Positions 37,465 to 48,374 of a stretch of 64,000 nucleotides of DNA are shown here, in pieces (position 1 is the first letter of the stretch; every line of letters starts with the position of its first letter). The translations under genes and the position numbers were made by a program. Below the pieces are notes generated by a model. The model saw only the letters and a program-made list of their open reading frames with translations, did no database searches and was not told the origin of the DNA. Source of the DNA: Phlebotomus papatasi. Taxonomy: Eukaryota; Arthropoda; Insecta; Diptera; Psychodidae. Location of the stretch: positions 109,897,417-109,961,416 of the forward strand of contig NC_077222.1 in assembly GCF_024763615.1 (NCBI RefSeq). Direction: 5' to 3'.

Positions 37465-37690
37465 AAAAGTTCGTAAAAGTTTGTACTTTTTTGCAAACGT
37501 GATCACTTGACGGTCATTTTTTGTCGTTTTACAAACATTTGTTTTTATATGTTCGTAAACACACAAAAAATGTTCGTAAAATTTTGTCATTTGTTCGTAA
37601 AGTTTTGCCCGATAAACAAAAATGTACAAACAATGTTTGTGGAAAAATAGAAACTTTTACGAACTTTTTAGTAGATTATACGATAGGGAT
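37465..37690. mobile_element. Element with TTCGTAAA repeats, copy 2
   Basis: AAAAGTTCGTAAAAGTTTG at the left and ACTTTTACGAACTTTTTAG at the right. Relative of 22825-23093. It joins the preceding truncated MITE without a gap. Confidence 0.65.
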
Positions 37691-38009
37691 ATGCATATAC
37701 GATAGGCTCTACTTGCTTTAAAATTGTGTTGGAGGCGGAAGACAGTTTTCAAATATTTGAAAATCAAAAGATTGTAAAAGAGAATGTAACAAACATTTTA
37801 CAGATGTAGTATACGTTATACGATGGGTCTTAATGGGTTAATTGAGTTAAGATTGACAATGAATATTGACCACATGTTCTTAAAGGCCGAATTGTGAACT
37901 TGTGGGTGGGAGAGAAGCATGGGCTGTGATTCAGTTACAAGTTATACGTCCTCTTGACTTTAGTCAGGGACAAAATGCTGTGGGTGAGTGAAAGAAAATG
38001 CGTTGCTAA

Positions 38010-38250
38010 AATAGAGTAATGTAAAAGAGCGAGAGTGAGCCGAAGCATGAATGAGAGTTTGGGTTTTGGCGGGAAGAAAAAGGGCGCGCAGGTTCACATC
38101 AGTCGCTATTGTGACTTCCATGTGGAAGCATCAAAGGAGAAGTAGTCTCCTGAAAATCCCAAATAAATCCACACGCAATTGCAGAAGAACAGTGTTGTGA
38201 AAATTGTGAAAAATTAAAATTCTCAATTTTTAGAAATGACATTCATATAT
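38010..38250 (+). promoter_or_regulatory. Possible promoter/untranslated first exon in the 37-kb intron
   Basis: This is a GC-richer island in AT-rich intron. It has GAGCGAGAGTGAG, GGCGGGAAG and GGGCGCGCAGG stretches and an arthropod initiator-like ATCAGTC near 38099. It is not visibly part of any repeat family found here. A strand and a transcript cannot be shown from sequence alone. Confidence 0.2.
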
Positions 38251-39156
38251 TTTTCTCTTTACTGATACTCTTGGCAAAATTATATTGCTCTGTGTCAGAT
38301 TGCGAATCTCTGGGGAGTTGTGTTTTGTCTAGAATGTAGGTCAGTGCGAAGATTCAAGCAATAGAATTATATTTTCTGATATTCTTTTTTTGCTGTTGTT
38401 GCCAAAATGCCTTAATCTATGAGTTTCCCGCGCTTTTGTTGACCAAAGACATTGGACGGGATTACCAAAACAACATCTTTTTCGGTTGGTGAGAGACAAA
38501 AGCATTTAAATAACACACACCTTCCGCTGCCGAAACGCGTGAATTGGCGACTGTGTGACCTTGACACAGGTAGATTCACATGGAAGTGGGGAGAGAGTTG
38601 AGAAGAAGAAGAAAAAAAAACTGCGTACCTGAAGAAGGTTAAAATATAAATCCAGCTTAGTTGTTTCTGGTAGCCAGTTTGGTTATTTATGAGCTTATGG
38701 CAAATGAAAGTGTCTGTTTTGAGTAGACGATCAAAGTTCCTGGGTGTATTTGTTGTCTCATCTCTGCTCAATGGATTTACCTCTTATGTAACGATATCAC
38801 ACGTCCAACCGCATGTGGGAGCCTCAAGGGGTTAATCAATTTCAATTGAGTTGACACTCCTCTTAAAATGCTCTAACTCGCAAATGATAGACCTATGTAA
38901 ATCAGTGGTATACTTTGCACTCTGGAATACTGATTATTACGTTTTGTGATTTTGTATCTAATGAAAGGTAATCCCGTTTCTGGTGTTAATAGTGCTACAG
39001 ACTAAACGGTGAGAGATTGTGACTTGGGGTCAAAGTTATCAAAACTATTTCAAACGCATTTAACTACTTGCATACGGAAATTTGCCATTATTTCTGCATT
39101 AATATTACTGTTGCTAGATCCGTTCAAGGAAACTGTAAGAGCAGGAGCTCTTAGGG

Positions 39157-39295
39157 CAGAGGTGTGCAAGTACCGCTTGAAGCCGAACAAACGTCAAATG
39201 AAACTTATATGTCAATGGTCAAAACGCTACCTGAACAAACTTATTTTGACATTTATTCAGTTTCAAACGGTTCTTGCACACCCCTGCCTTAGGGC
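39157..39295. mobile_element. MITE family 'GCAAGAACCGTTTGAAA', copy 2
   Basis: AGAGGTGTGCAAGTACCGC ... AAACGGTTCTTGCACACCCC. A 104-codon frame runs across it, but that is a by-product of the repeat. Confidence 0.65.
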
Positions 39296-39304
39296 AATTG
39301 CTTT

Positions 39305-39620
39305 GATAGGACCTTGGCCGTAAGTGGTTCCTCCAGAAACCTCAGCGTTCCTCCTGACGATCTATTCCCTGCAACGATCAAACATGAGCTTACTCTGAAT
39401 ACTAAACCCCTCCCGAAAGAGTAATTCACAGGCTAACGCTATGTTTAGAACCCTCAACATTCCTCCTAACGATTATCAGACCATGATACGATTATCCAAC
39501 ATGAACTAATATGGGCTTCAGACTTGAGACTTATACGGGCTTCAGACCTAAGGCTTAGCCATACGGCTAGCATTAATTTCAGGTCTGAAGCCGGCTTAAC
39601 TCACATTACTAAACTTCTCT
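39305..39620. mobile_element. Fragments of the 'GCTTCAGACC' element
   Basis: ACGGGCTTCAGACCTAAGGC followed by GCCATACGGC and a mirror TTTCAGGTCTGAAGCCGGC at about 39535-39600. Before it, AACCTCAGCGTTCCTCCT matches 320-350 in reverse. Confidence 0.55.
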
Positions 39621-42600
39621 ACGATACCCTTCTCGAAGGGGCAACTCACAGGTTAGCACTAGGAACGCAGTACTCACGTACAATGCGTGCAGTACGCCGA
39701 AAGCTTTCAAGAACTGTGAAGTTTCACTCTGAATTGATACTTTCTCATTGACGCTTCCGGAAAGGACATTGATGTCCTGCGTTCATCTTTTAATTTGCTA
39801 CGTCAGTTTAAAATGGAACACTTGAAACGCTCTTATGTGAAATCGGCAACGCTCCGAGAGATATCTATGCTGTCAATTTAAATACCAATGGGGTGTTTAA
39901 TTGTTGGGAAGAAGCTAGTGCTGACAGTATATTAGGTAAAAAGATGAATAAAACCGATTAAGCGTGGTTTATACATATCATGAGAAAAAATTAGGTTTAA
40001 ACTTAGAAAACTTTAAGGTTTTCAATAATTATTCCTTCAAAGCTGTCTTTACAAAAGCTTTATGCTGATAGCTTCAGTTTCTCGAAATAATGTATTTTTT
40101 TTCTATAAACTTACCACGTTTTGTGGATGATTAACAAATTTTCTCTTATTTTACACGGGGTCACGTGATTATGTACTTCGGGGTTATGCACCTGCCAGGA
40201 TTTTGTACACATAATTATGCTTTTTTTGTTGGCACTGAAATAAGGGTGACAAGTTGGCGCCAAAAGTATTTTGCATATATCACAACGTTTATGTAAGTTA
40301 TTCGAGAGAAATCTCCTGCGTATTATGTGGTAGTATTACTTGTGGCCTGTCTTTACTTATGGCCATGTTGCGATTTTTGTCAGAAAATGATTCCGAAAAC
40401 CAAACAAAATGTGATAAGTTATCATAACACATCAAACATTTTTAATTTTGAGGTTTTTCGAAATAATTTTCCGACATTGTAAAGTTTTTTGCGGGGAGGC
40501 CATAAGTAATGCCACCACCCTATGCAAATTTTCAGGCTGCATAGTGCCATTTCGCGCGGTTGTTATCGGTTCCGAAAATGTTCATAGTCCTAGAACCTCG
40601 TGTAATTTCAAACACTCTTAAAAATGAATAAAAACCCATATTTGGGATTTGCTGAATTTCTAAAGTATTTGACAGCTGTCATCCGAATTATCAGTGAGCT
40701 GAGAGTATTGGAAAACTTACCCAAGGTCATTGGTTTCTCCGATAGCATCACCTTTTATTGAAAATATTCCTTTCGGTTGAGTTTCGCTCGTTCGAAAATA
40801 GCTTAAAGAGAATTTTCTTACAAGTTGTGATAAACAATCCATAATTATTGAATTTTCGAAATGGAAATAATATTAGCGCTCGAGCGAAAAATACGTAAAA
40901 CAGATACGCTTATGGAAAAAGCCCGGCTTAATGTGAAACAGATGAGATTGTAGTCTAATCATTATTTAGATCATAATTACGTTAAGCTTTCTCTCGGCTT
41001 AAGTCGGAAGTGTACTTTTGTACTTTTGGGACTTTTGATTAATCTTCAGCTGGAATTTCGAATGGAATATCTTCAAACTATCTAGGTTTTTCCGCAACAC
41101 CGTAAAGTAAAAAGTGGTTTGGCTCGGAAAAGTAATCGGTTACAAACTACAACTTTTCAAAGGGAATAACATCGACTTTAAGAATAATTCGAGCTTTTCG
41201 CAAAGTCTCTTTCAGTTTTTATTAAGCATTTCCCAAAGTTTCAATTTAATTAGGATTTGAAGAATGTTTTTCAAGACAACTTGAAAATATCATTAGGAAA
41301 AAACTTAAGATATTTTTTTTTCACTTTTCAAAAACCTCTTGAATTTCAAGCTCAAATGACTGTGAGATGAGATGAAATTGCTTAAACAATTCACTCTCAA
41401 TTTCAACCGTGACATCTTGATTAATTGCTGATGATCCGGTTGGAAACGCAAATGAAAGACTAAATTAATGAATTTGAACAGTCATTTAATCCACTGAATA
41501 CTTAACCCAAAAACCCCTTTTGGGGATTCAAGTGCGGTAACATTTTAAAAAATATTCTTGATGGATTAATTTAAACAAAAAAAAAGAAAGAAGTGTTCTT
41601 ATTTATAGACTTAAAATTCTCGCCTCGTGCCAAAATTAATTTTGGTAATTTTTCAGAATGGTTTACCGAAGCGTAGTATATCGATTTTCTTTGCCGTTGC
41701 TTACTACAAGAATTTTAGCACTAACATCAACACACCCACCGTATTAATTACTTTGTCAATTAAAGTATTCAAAGGGGGGTTATGCATAGAATACAGATTG
41801 GTTAATTAATAAAAGAATATTGCTTCTGGGAGTGATTCTTGTTGACATATCCTGGAAACTTGATGCATTCTACAAGATTTCTACTACACCATTTAATGTT
41901 GGAGAGGTCATAAATTCTGTTCTTTGCTTCGGTTAATGGTTGTGGTTGTGTTAGGAGGGTGTGTTACTACTTGGTATATAGCACTAGGGGTTGGATGTTT
42001 TTTACCCCAAAATCATTGTAAAGTAGTGCTGGAAAGTGTGAGAAGTTGCGCCTGCGTTTTGATGAATTATTAAGGAGAAGGCATTAGATCATACGAGAAA
42101 TAAGGGTATTGGGGGATTCCGAAATCCATCAAATGTAATGGTATAGAGAATTTTTCTTCATACATCACAAATTCTCAATTTTCCATTATAATAGGGGTTT
42201 CGTTTGCGGAAAATTTGACACCATAGAGTCTGTGACCTTTTTTCCAGTATGGGCTTTTCCCCGCTTTGGGAAATTCAATGGGCTAGAAGCTGTTTTCCAC
42301 GTGTTGTGCTCTTGTCCTTGAATTTGCCGAAAGGGAGAGTTGGAGGTTGATGCCTCTGTAGATGGATTGGTGATTGGATTAGGCTAGGAATTGAGAGGAT
42401 GAGGCTATTCTGTGTGATATGGGTTTGTAAATGCGAAACAAGAAACTCTCATGAATCTCTAATGGTATCCAATTGAGAAGAGTGATCACTCTGACATTCC
42501 ATCTTGAGCTTTTTTCCACATTCAAACATATTTCCTCATGTCTTACACGGTAAAAAAAATATGTACTGATTTTAAGAAGTAACTAAAGTGGACAAAGCTT

Positions 42601-42679
42601 TGGTTTTGGGACGTGGGGATCCTGGAGATTGATTTTCTTGTCATACAAGCAACAGACCATTGTGCCAAATGACTAAGGG
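39621..42679. other. Intron, mostly unassigned
   Basis: AT-rich, apart from the half MITE at about 40925-41010 (CTCTCGGCTTAAGTCG end). No gene seen. Confidence 0.4.
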
Positions 42680-43000
42680 CCTTGACAGACTTGAGGATTA
42701 GCCGAGAGATGACTTAGCGTAATTGTATTCAAAATAATGGTTAAACCGAATTTATTTCATTTTCCACTAAGCCGTCTCTCGGCTTAAGTCGTGTGTCTAG
42801 GGCATAAGGCATTTGATATGTTCTTGCAGACCTGGAAACATTCCAATACTCATAGGGGCATTAGACCTAAGGGCCTCGACAGACCTGAGGATTAGCCGAG
42901 AGACGGCTTAGCGTAATTATATTCGAAATAATGATAAAAGTACATTTCCATCATTTTCTACTAAGTCGTCTCTCGGCTTAAGTCGTAAGTGTGCCTAGGG
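42680..43000. mobile_element. Two tandem copies of MITE 'CTCTCGGCTTAAGTCG'
   Basis: 42680-42805 and 42876-43000 both run from a GGATTAGCCGAGAGA(C/T)G left end to CGTCTCTCGGCTTAAGTCG. They share AGGGCCT(T/C)GACAGAC before the left end and a TAGGGCATAA after the right end, so the duplicated unit includes flanking sequence. Confidence 0.7.
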
Positions 43001-43008
43001 CATAACGC

Positions 43009-43215
43009 CGGCTTCAGATTGGAGGCTTAGCCCAGTTCCCGAAGGTCTCAAAAATCTAAATAACAAGCAATTTTATTGATTTTTCAAAATCGAATGAATC
43101 ATTTGCCCTTAATATTCAATCCTTCACAACAATTTCCTAAAAAATCATGCTTTATGAGGAATTACAGGAGTTAAGCTAGATAGCTAAGTGTTAGGTCTGA
43201 AGCCCGTATAAGGCT
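43009..43215. mobile_element. MITE family 'GCTTCAGACC', copy 2 (reverse)
   Basis: GGCTTCAGATTGGAGGCTTA ... AGGTCTGAAGCCCGTATAAG. The interior AACAAGCAATTTTATTGATT matches copy 1 in reverse. Confidence 0.75.
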
Positions 43216-43859
43216 TAGCCATATGGCTTAACTGATATCATCTGGTCTGATAGAGGAAAATGCGATACCTTCAGACAAATCAATCTTCGAATAACACATT
43301 TTTGTCAATACATTTTTAGTGAATTTGACCGAATATAATATTATATTTCAATATTTAGTCGTGTTCCTCAAAATTTCCTGAAAAGTCATGGGTTCAATCC
43401 ATTTGGAACATAGAAAATAATTGAATTGGTCGAAGCTTGAGTCGTCCGAAGCTTCAGTCTTTCGAAGGTAGCGCACTTTTCTCTATGAGATCCTGAAAAC
43501 ACAATAAAATTGGGTGCTATTTAGAATTTTGCAACCTTTGTGAACTGGGCTAAACCTTTGGTGCGAAGACCTTTATTATCCATAAAAGAGCTTTGAGCTT
43601 AGTAGACCAAAGACTCTCGAAGTAGGAAGGAAGAGACTAGGAACTCAGTCATCAACAGTGACGAAGCTTAGGTTCCATTGCAAACTTTACCATTTATTAC
43701 TGAAATCTCGAATGGGGTAACTCGAAGAAGAAGGAAAGATCTTGCATAGGGCTTTCGTTAAATGCTACCGCGAATGTCATAACGATGGGGCGGCGTCCAA
43801 CGAGGTAGAGGGTTACGCTGGCGGTGCTAATAGAGCTCTTTCACTAAATTATACAACGT

Positions 43860-44400
43860 GGACTGAATTGAGTTCCCCGAAGAACGTTCCCCATGAGTCC
43901 CTTGAGTTCCCTAACGTTCTTCGCACTGATACGAGTTCCCCGAAGAACGTTGCCCGTGGGTTTATTAAGTTCTCTAAACGTTTTATATGGGTTCCTCACG
44001 AGTTCCCAAACTAAACTGATTCGAGTTTACTACTCTTAACCTAACTCAACTGACTCGAGAGTATCTAAGCGTTCCTCGCGAGTTCCCATGCTAGATTGTT
44101 TCTAGTTTCTTGAAGAACGTTCCCCATGAGACGTCCCTCCAGTTCCCAAACGTTCTTTGTGAATTCCGCGGGTTTCGAAATATTCCTTTACGATTTTCAA
44201 AACTTGACTGATTCGAGTTGCCGAAAAACGTGCCCCATGGGTTCTTTGAATTCCTCGCGAGTTCCCGAAGAACTTTCGCAATGTACTTCGCAAATGTACT
44301 TCGTGTTCCACGGGTTCTCTGGCTAGATTAATTAGAGTTCCTCGATAAACGTTAAAAAAGGGTTCCTCGAGTTTTCAAACGTTGTTCGTCAGTTCCTCGA
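43860..44400 (+). repeat. Diverged minisatellite 'GAGTTCCCCGAAGAACGTT'
   Basis: GAGTTCCCCGAAGAACGTT occurs near 43869 and 43931, with decayed versions near 44105, 44215 and 44333. Each is followed by CCCATG(A/G)GT and an AGTTC...AAACGTT block. The unit length varies from about 60 to 120 bp. Long open frames on both strands follow from the repeat. Confidence 0.65.
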
Positions 44401-44619
44401 ATGCCACGTTGAAGGATAGCCGTTTTCGTTGTGATAGAATGAGTTAAAGAAAAAGGATGCACTTGTCGTGATACTACCCCTTCATCCGGGAATGTAAACA
44501 TGTTATATTGCTGTTGATTCCGTGGTGGAAGAATTCGCTAAGTCCGTGTGTAGACCGCCTAGGAGCGCCTTCCCCGAAATGCGGATACTTCTTCCACGTT
44601 CCCAGAGTTTTTTGGGCCT

Positions 44620-44717
44620 CTACACAATAGAGAAATTTCTGTCCATATTGAAGCAAATTCCCTACGTATGGGAAAAACTCTTCAATATGGACATACATAA
44701 ATTTCTCTACTGTGTAG
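44620..44717. repeat. Long hairpin, arms about 35 bp
   Basis: CTACACAATAGAGAAATTTC...GTCCATATTGAAG at the left; CTTCAATATGGAC...AAATTTCTCTACTGTGTAG at the right; 26-base loop. Pairing is nearly complete with a few mismatches. It could be a foldback transposon or a small-RNA precursor; nothing decides between them. Confidence 0.65.
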
Positions 44718-44899
44718 AAGCCATTAGGCACATGATGCCCACTCAATGAACAGCCCATGTAAGCTGAGCTCAAAGAGCATTAGTTGTTAGTCCTTACTCA
44801 ACTTTGTGGTGGTCTGATACTTCATCGTGGAAAGGGGATCGAGAAGGACCGTTAATATCTTTGGGGAATTGAATACACAGAAGAGCCTTCCCGATTAAG

Positions 44900-45160
44900 G
44901 TCTTCGGTTGCATGAAAAAAACACTTGTCCATTTGCCTAATCAACAAGGAGCTAATGGAAGCCAGCTCACAGGTCTTACAGGCAAAAAGTATTTCCCTTT
45001 CACAAGGTTCAACATCTTACAAAAGTGGTCCAGTCCTCATTTTTGAGACATTTCGAGTTTCAGTGACAAATGCTGAAAAATTCCAACATGAATCTGTATG
45101 TAAATATGAAATGTGGCTTCAACAAAGCGGGCCACATGCCGAGGACTGCGCCTAATAGAC
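44900..45160 (+). pseudogene. Possible retroelement gag remnant with broken zinc knuckle
   Basis: In 45099-45149, correcting small frame breaks gives a C-x2-C-GFNKAGHMP-x2-C pattern, close to the CCHC knuckle of retrotransposon Gag proteins. The flanking 200 bases are GC-richer than the intron and partly open. There is no second domain, so this is a weak call. Confidence 0.3.
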
Positions 45161-45654
45161 ACTCGCCAGTATATCGGTTGCTCACATGAATTTTATCCTT
45201 AAGTGTAAATGGCTTATTTAGTCATCTTTTCTATTCCTTACACACAGAGAGTTTAAGGTATCGTCTTTGGGTGTGTTCTGCGATAATTTCCGTAGGGATA
45301 GTACTTAATAAGTATTTTTGGAATTGTTATCCAAATTTTTTCATAGATTTTAATCAGTGAGATAAAAAACCACTTTGTTGAAAGTACCATCAATTTTTCC
45401 GGTGTAGACAAAGAGGATTTTCTTCGATCAAATGACAAGGAAATCACAAAATTGGAAAATAATCCCCAAAAAAGAAACGTCTGTGTTAGTGCTTGAAGGT
45501 ATTTCCCATCAAATTGTGCGATTTCTTAAAGGTGGGTTGTTCACCAGAGAGACACAAGAACATTAACAGTGGAGATTGAGGATAAAAGTGAATTTGGGGA
45601 AAAGTGTGTATGGTGAAATAGTGATTTTGTGGGAGGAAAACTAGGGTAGTAGGA

Positions 45655-45663
45655 CATATATAG
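45655..45663 (+). promoter_or_regulatory. TATA-like element upstream of exon 1B
   Basis: CATATATAGG lies 40 bases before the ATG of exon 1B. If used, the leader would be only about 10 nt. It is weak evidence and the match is common in AT-rich DNA. Confidence 0.15.
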
Positions 45664-45695
45664 GAATAAGAAGGGGTAACTGGTTTAGGGGAAAA

Positions 45696-45900
45696 ATGCA
45701 TGGAATACAGCATTTATTTCGGCAACATGCATTGGACAAGCAGAATAGCACGGAAAGTTGGCATTCTGCCCAGAGTGCACTTTCGAGTCAGGCGCACTTG
45801 CAGCAGCACTACAACCACTACAGTAACTCAAGATCCACCAGCAGAACAATAAGTGGAGATTCTAGTGGTGGGTCATCTACAGCAGGAGATTTTCCACAAG
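45696..45900 (+). CDS. SNF4Agamma: AMPK gamma alternative first coding exon 1B
   Basis: The ATG at 45696 starts MHGIQHLFRQHALDKQNSTE and continues for 68 codons plus one base to a GTATGA donor at 45901. The peptide is rich in His, Gln and Ser, ends in a Ser/Gly-rich run (SGDSSGGSSTAGDFPQ), and looks disordered. The last base G joins AT at 45973 to make Asp. The intron to the next exon is only 72 nt. The sequence before the ATG lacks a pyrimidine tract, so the nearby TACAG (45706-45710) is not a credible acceptor and an initiating exon is preferred. A TATA-like CATATATAGG at about 45655 would give a very short leader; a longer upstream leader is equally possible. Confidence 0.75.
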
Positions 45901-45972
45901 GTATGAACGATTTTTCCATTTTTCTTTTCTTTCGAAAACTTATGTAACAGTTTTTCTTGTTCGGTGATGTAG

Positions 45973-46193
45973 ATATCATTCTTGAGCAATTGTCATCGAG
46001 TCCACAGCCAGTTCCAGAGGCTAAAAAATCTCCAAGTCAAGTGCTACCAGGCAGACGGTGGAGCCCACAGTCTCCGGATAAACAAAAATCTCCGGGTGGG
46101 CTGGGCAGAAGCCCCTTTGACACCTACAGCAGCTACAGGGAACGTCGGATGTCATCCACTCCGAGAAAATGCAGTCCCAGTCCCAATTATCAA
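45973..46193 (+). CDS. SNF4Agamma: AMPK gamma internal exon, Ser/Pro-rich
   Basis: The acceptor is GATGTAG (ending 45972) and the donor is GTGAGT at 46194. Phase is 1 in and 0 out. The exon encodes IILEQLSSSPQPVPEAKK, then SP-rich sequence with SPSQVLPGRRWSPQSPDKQK, DTYSSYRERRMSSTPRK and CSPSPNYQ. Many Ser-Pro pairs are potential proline-directed kinase sites, and RERRMSS is a basophilic-kinase consensus. The human PRKAG2 N-terminal region is likewise Ser/Pro/Arg-rich and disordered, so the style fits. This exon can be entered from exon 1B or from the 37-nt exon, and so is common to two isoforms. Confidence 0.85.
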
Positions 46194-46431
46194 GTGAGTG
46201 TGTAATCCTATTAGTTTGGCAGAGTTGGAAAACTAAGAATAATGTTTTGTAAAGCATTTTATTTTAATTGGGACATTTATTCACTTTTCAGGGGGGTGGG
46301 GCTGATGAGGGATCAATTTTGAAACTGCTACATGTGTCAGAAATATTGCCATGTTGTGATTCACTGTACTGTATGAATGTTGCAGTAAATGTGCAGGGCC
46401 TAAAAACGAGCTCTCCATCTTCGGAATTCAT

Positions 46432-46930
46432 GAAGCGTAATTTACTAATTTTTTGATTACATGACATTGTGTCATGATTCTTTGCACAGTTGCTGCAGCA
46501 CCTGCATGCTGCAGTACATCACAATATGCCCATAGTTCTGACATGTGTAACATTTTTCATATTGAACTGATTTCACTTTAATTTCACAAGAAATGATAAT
46601 TATTAAGGGACTTTAAACTTAAAAATGTGAAACAGAAAAAAATCACAGGGAATCTTAAAATTTACTAAAGTTTCTTTTTAAAGAAAATCTGGAAAATGAA
46701 TAATGAATTCAAGTAAACAGCTTTAATTGAGTCCTAGTTGGGGTATACGAGCTAAAAGTTCTACGAATCCTCACCATGCTTGAATTCTGTTAAGGAATTC
46801 AAGAGGCGTAATTCACTAATTTTTTGATTACAAGACTTTGTATCATGATTCTTTGCACAGTTGCTGCACTTGCACTTGCAAGCTGCAGTACATCACAATG
46901 TGACCATTTTTCTGACATGTGTAGCAGTCT
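46432..46930 (+). repeat. Two copies of an intronic 'GCACAGTTGCTGCA' segment
   Basis: About 120 bp at 46432-46550 recurs at 46803-46922. Both carry CTAATTTTTTGATTACA, TCATGATTCTTTGCACAG, TTGCTGCA, GCTGCAGTACATCACAAT and TCTGACATGTGTA. They lie in the 1.08-kb intron between two AMPK gamma exons. A third, more diverged copy is in the next-but-one intron (48375-48460). Confidence 0.8.
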
Positions 46931-47273
46931 TAGAATTTATTCACCTTTCTTTTTTTTTACACAAAAAAACTATATGAACAAAAGTAAACAACTTTAGAAC
47001 TTGTATAAGCACTGGGAAAAATCAATCCTGTATCTACAGATTAATGACTAAAGATAAAATTGTTAATGGTGAACTTAAACTTTCGCAGTTCAGCAATGAA
47101 GGTAAAAATATAGTTTTAGATTTTAATTAAAAGATTAGAAAGTCAAATATTCTTATCCTAAAACAGAAAAAAAAGGAAAGGTAATCTGCAATTTTCCAAC
47201 TCTGCTTCTGACCTCGTTGCATGTTTCACTGACCCGCCCATTAATTGACCTCACTTTTTTTTTCAATTTGCAG

Positions 47274-47829
47274 AACTACCGACGAGGCTCACTGGATACA
47301 TACGGTTCACCAGTTGTGAATGGTGGTGGATTTTTTCCTCATGATCTGGATGATATCTATGAGTATAAGACAGACCATCAGTACTTTACGCACACGGGAA
47401 CATTCCAGCAGAATGAGAAGATACTGATTTCGTCCGATAGGGATAGGAATAGTATCTTTAGGACACATGCCGCCCATTCATTGGACAGTGGCAATGTTAT
47501 AGGATATCGGAGTAGATTTGACAATACGAGTTTTGTGAGGAGTTTAAATGAGTCCTCATTGTCCCCACCGGAGACCAAAGATAAGGCAAATCGTCAGTCC
47601 AATCATAGTTCCCTCCAGGAGATCCTTAAGCAATTGAGAAAGAAAGTGTGGCAGCGTGGAAAGAGTCAGGATCACTCACCACAAAGTGTCACAAATTCCC
47701 TGTCCAGTGCCAATGATCCACAGGAGCATTTCCGGGAGAGAAGCAAGAGTCTGGATGTTAGCATACCGCACAGGGTGCTCAATGACTGTGGTGCAACGTA
47801 CAAGATCTTCGATAGAATCGTCAAAGAAG
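47274..47829 (+). CDS. SNF4Agamma: AMPK gamma large internal exon
   Basis: The pyrimidine tract TTTTTTTTTCAATTTGCAG leads into the exon at 47274 and a GTAGAA donor follows at 47830. Phase is 0 in and 1 out, giving 185 codons. It opens with NYRRGSLDTYGSP (an RRxS site near residue 3). The middle is acidic and aromatic (DLDDIYEYKTDHQYF). A basic patch, EILKQLRKKVWQRGKSQ, follows near residue 118, and the exon ends with FRERSKSLDVSIPHRVL and GATYKIFDRIVKE. No membrane segment or enzyme motif is visible. It is the longest exon in the window and clearly coding by composition. The antisense open frames over it are shadows. Confidence 0.88.
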
Positions 47830-48199
47830 GTAGAATAGACGGGAAGAGAGAAGAAGGCTTCAAGATTTTCCTATATTTATGTACTGGGGAAAAAATAATG
47901 AGATTGGATGTCAAGTGGGCAAGTTGGCAGGTCAAGGCTTGCAATTGTGTCGTTGTCACACGCTCCAGAGAGGTGTTTATCTTCTCTCTATGTTGTCTCG
48001 CACTAAAGAGACAATAAAGCACTCCTTAGTCACTCTTTACAAATTGCTGTGCTCGAGCAAAAAAGAAACATTAACAAAAAGAAAAGAACTTGGAAGTTGT
48101 TTTCTGTTTAAAATTATACTTAACATAACTTTAGAGAACTTTCATCGCAACTTTTTCAGTGTTTTAACGGATTTTGTTTTTGTTTTTTGGTGATTCTAG

Positions 48200-48333
48200 G
48201 TGCTCATATGCGAAGAGCCTCGGCCGAATTAGAGAATAGAAGAAGAGCATCTTTAGGTACTAGTCGGGGTTTACGAGCTGATGGTACTTTGGATCCCTAT
48301 CATGCTGCAATTCTGTTTCGGGACTCAAGAGGG
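48200..48333 (+). CDS. SNF4Agamma: AMPK gamma internal exon with paired RRxS sites
   Basis: The acceptor tract TTTTTGTTTTTTGGTGATTCTAG ends at 48199 and a consensus GTAAGT donor starts at 48334. Phase is 1 in and 0 out. It encodes AHMRRASAELENRRRASLG, then SRGLRADGTLDPYHAAI and LFRDSRG. RRRASLG is almost the PKA model substrate sequence and MRRASA is a second basophilic site ten residues earlier. PYHAAILFRDSRG followed by the exon at 59492 resembles, from memory, the linker preceding the CBS region of insect AMPK gamma. The 370-nt intron before it is open in places and extends the upstream reading frame, but the splice sites are much better than read-through. Confidence 0.87.
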
Positions 48334-48374
48334 GTAAGTTGCATTTTTAACCCTTTTTTGTGTTCACATTTTGT

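Noticed and set aside
39009..39323. 104-codon plus-strand frame
   Set aside because: Its second half is a MITE with mirrored ends also present at 28394-28526.
44474..44773. 99-codon minus-strand frame and 75-codon plus-strand frame
   Set aside because: Both read across the long hairpin, so the frames mirror each other; no protein family is recognised.
47830..48017. Read-through extension of the large AMPK gamma exon
   Set aside because: The frame stays open past 47829, but composition changes and the GTAGAA donor followed by a strong acceptor at 48199 restores a conserved-looking frame.
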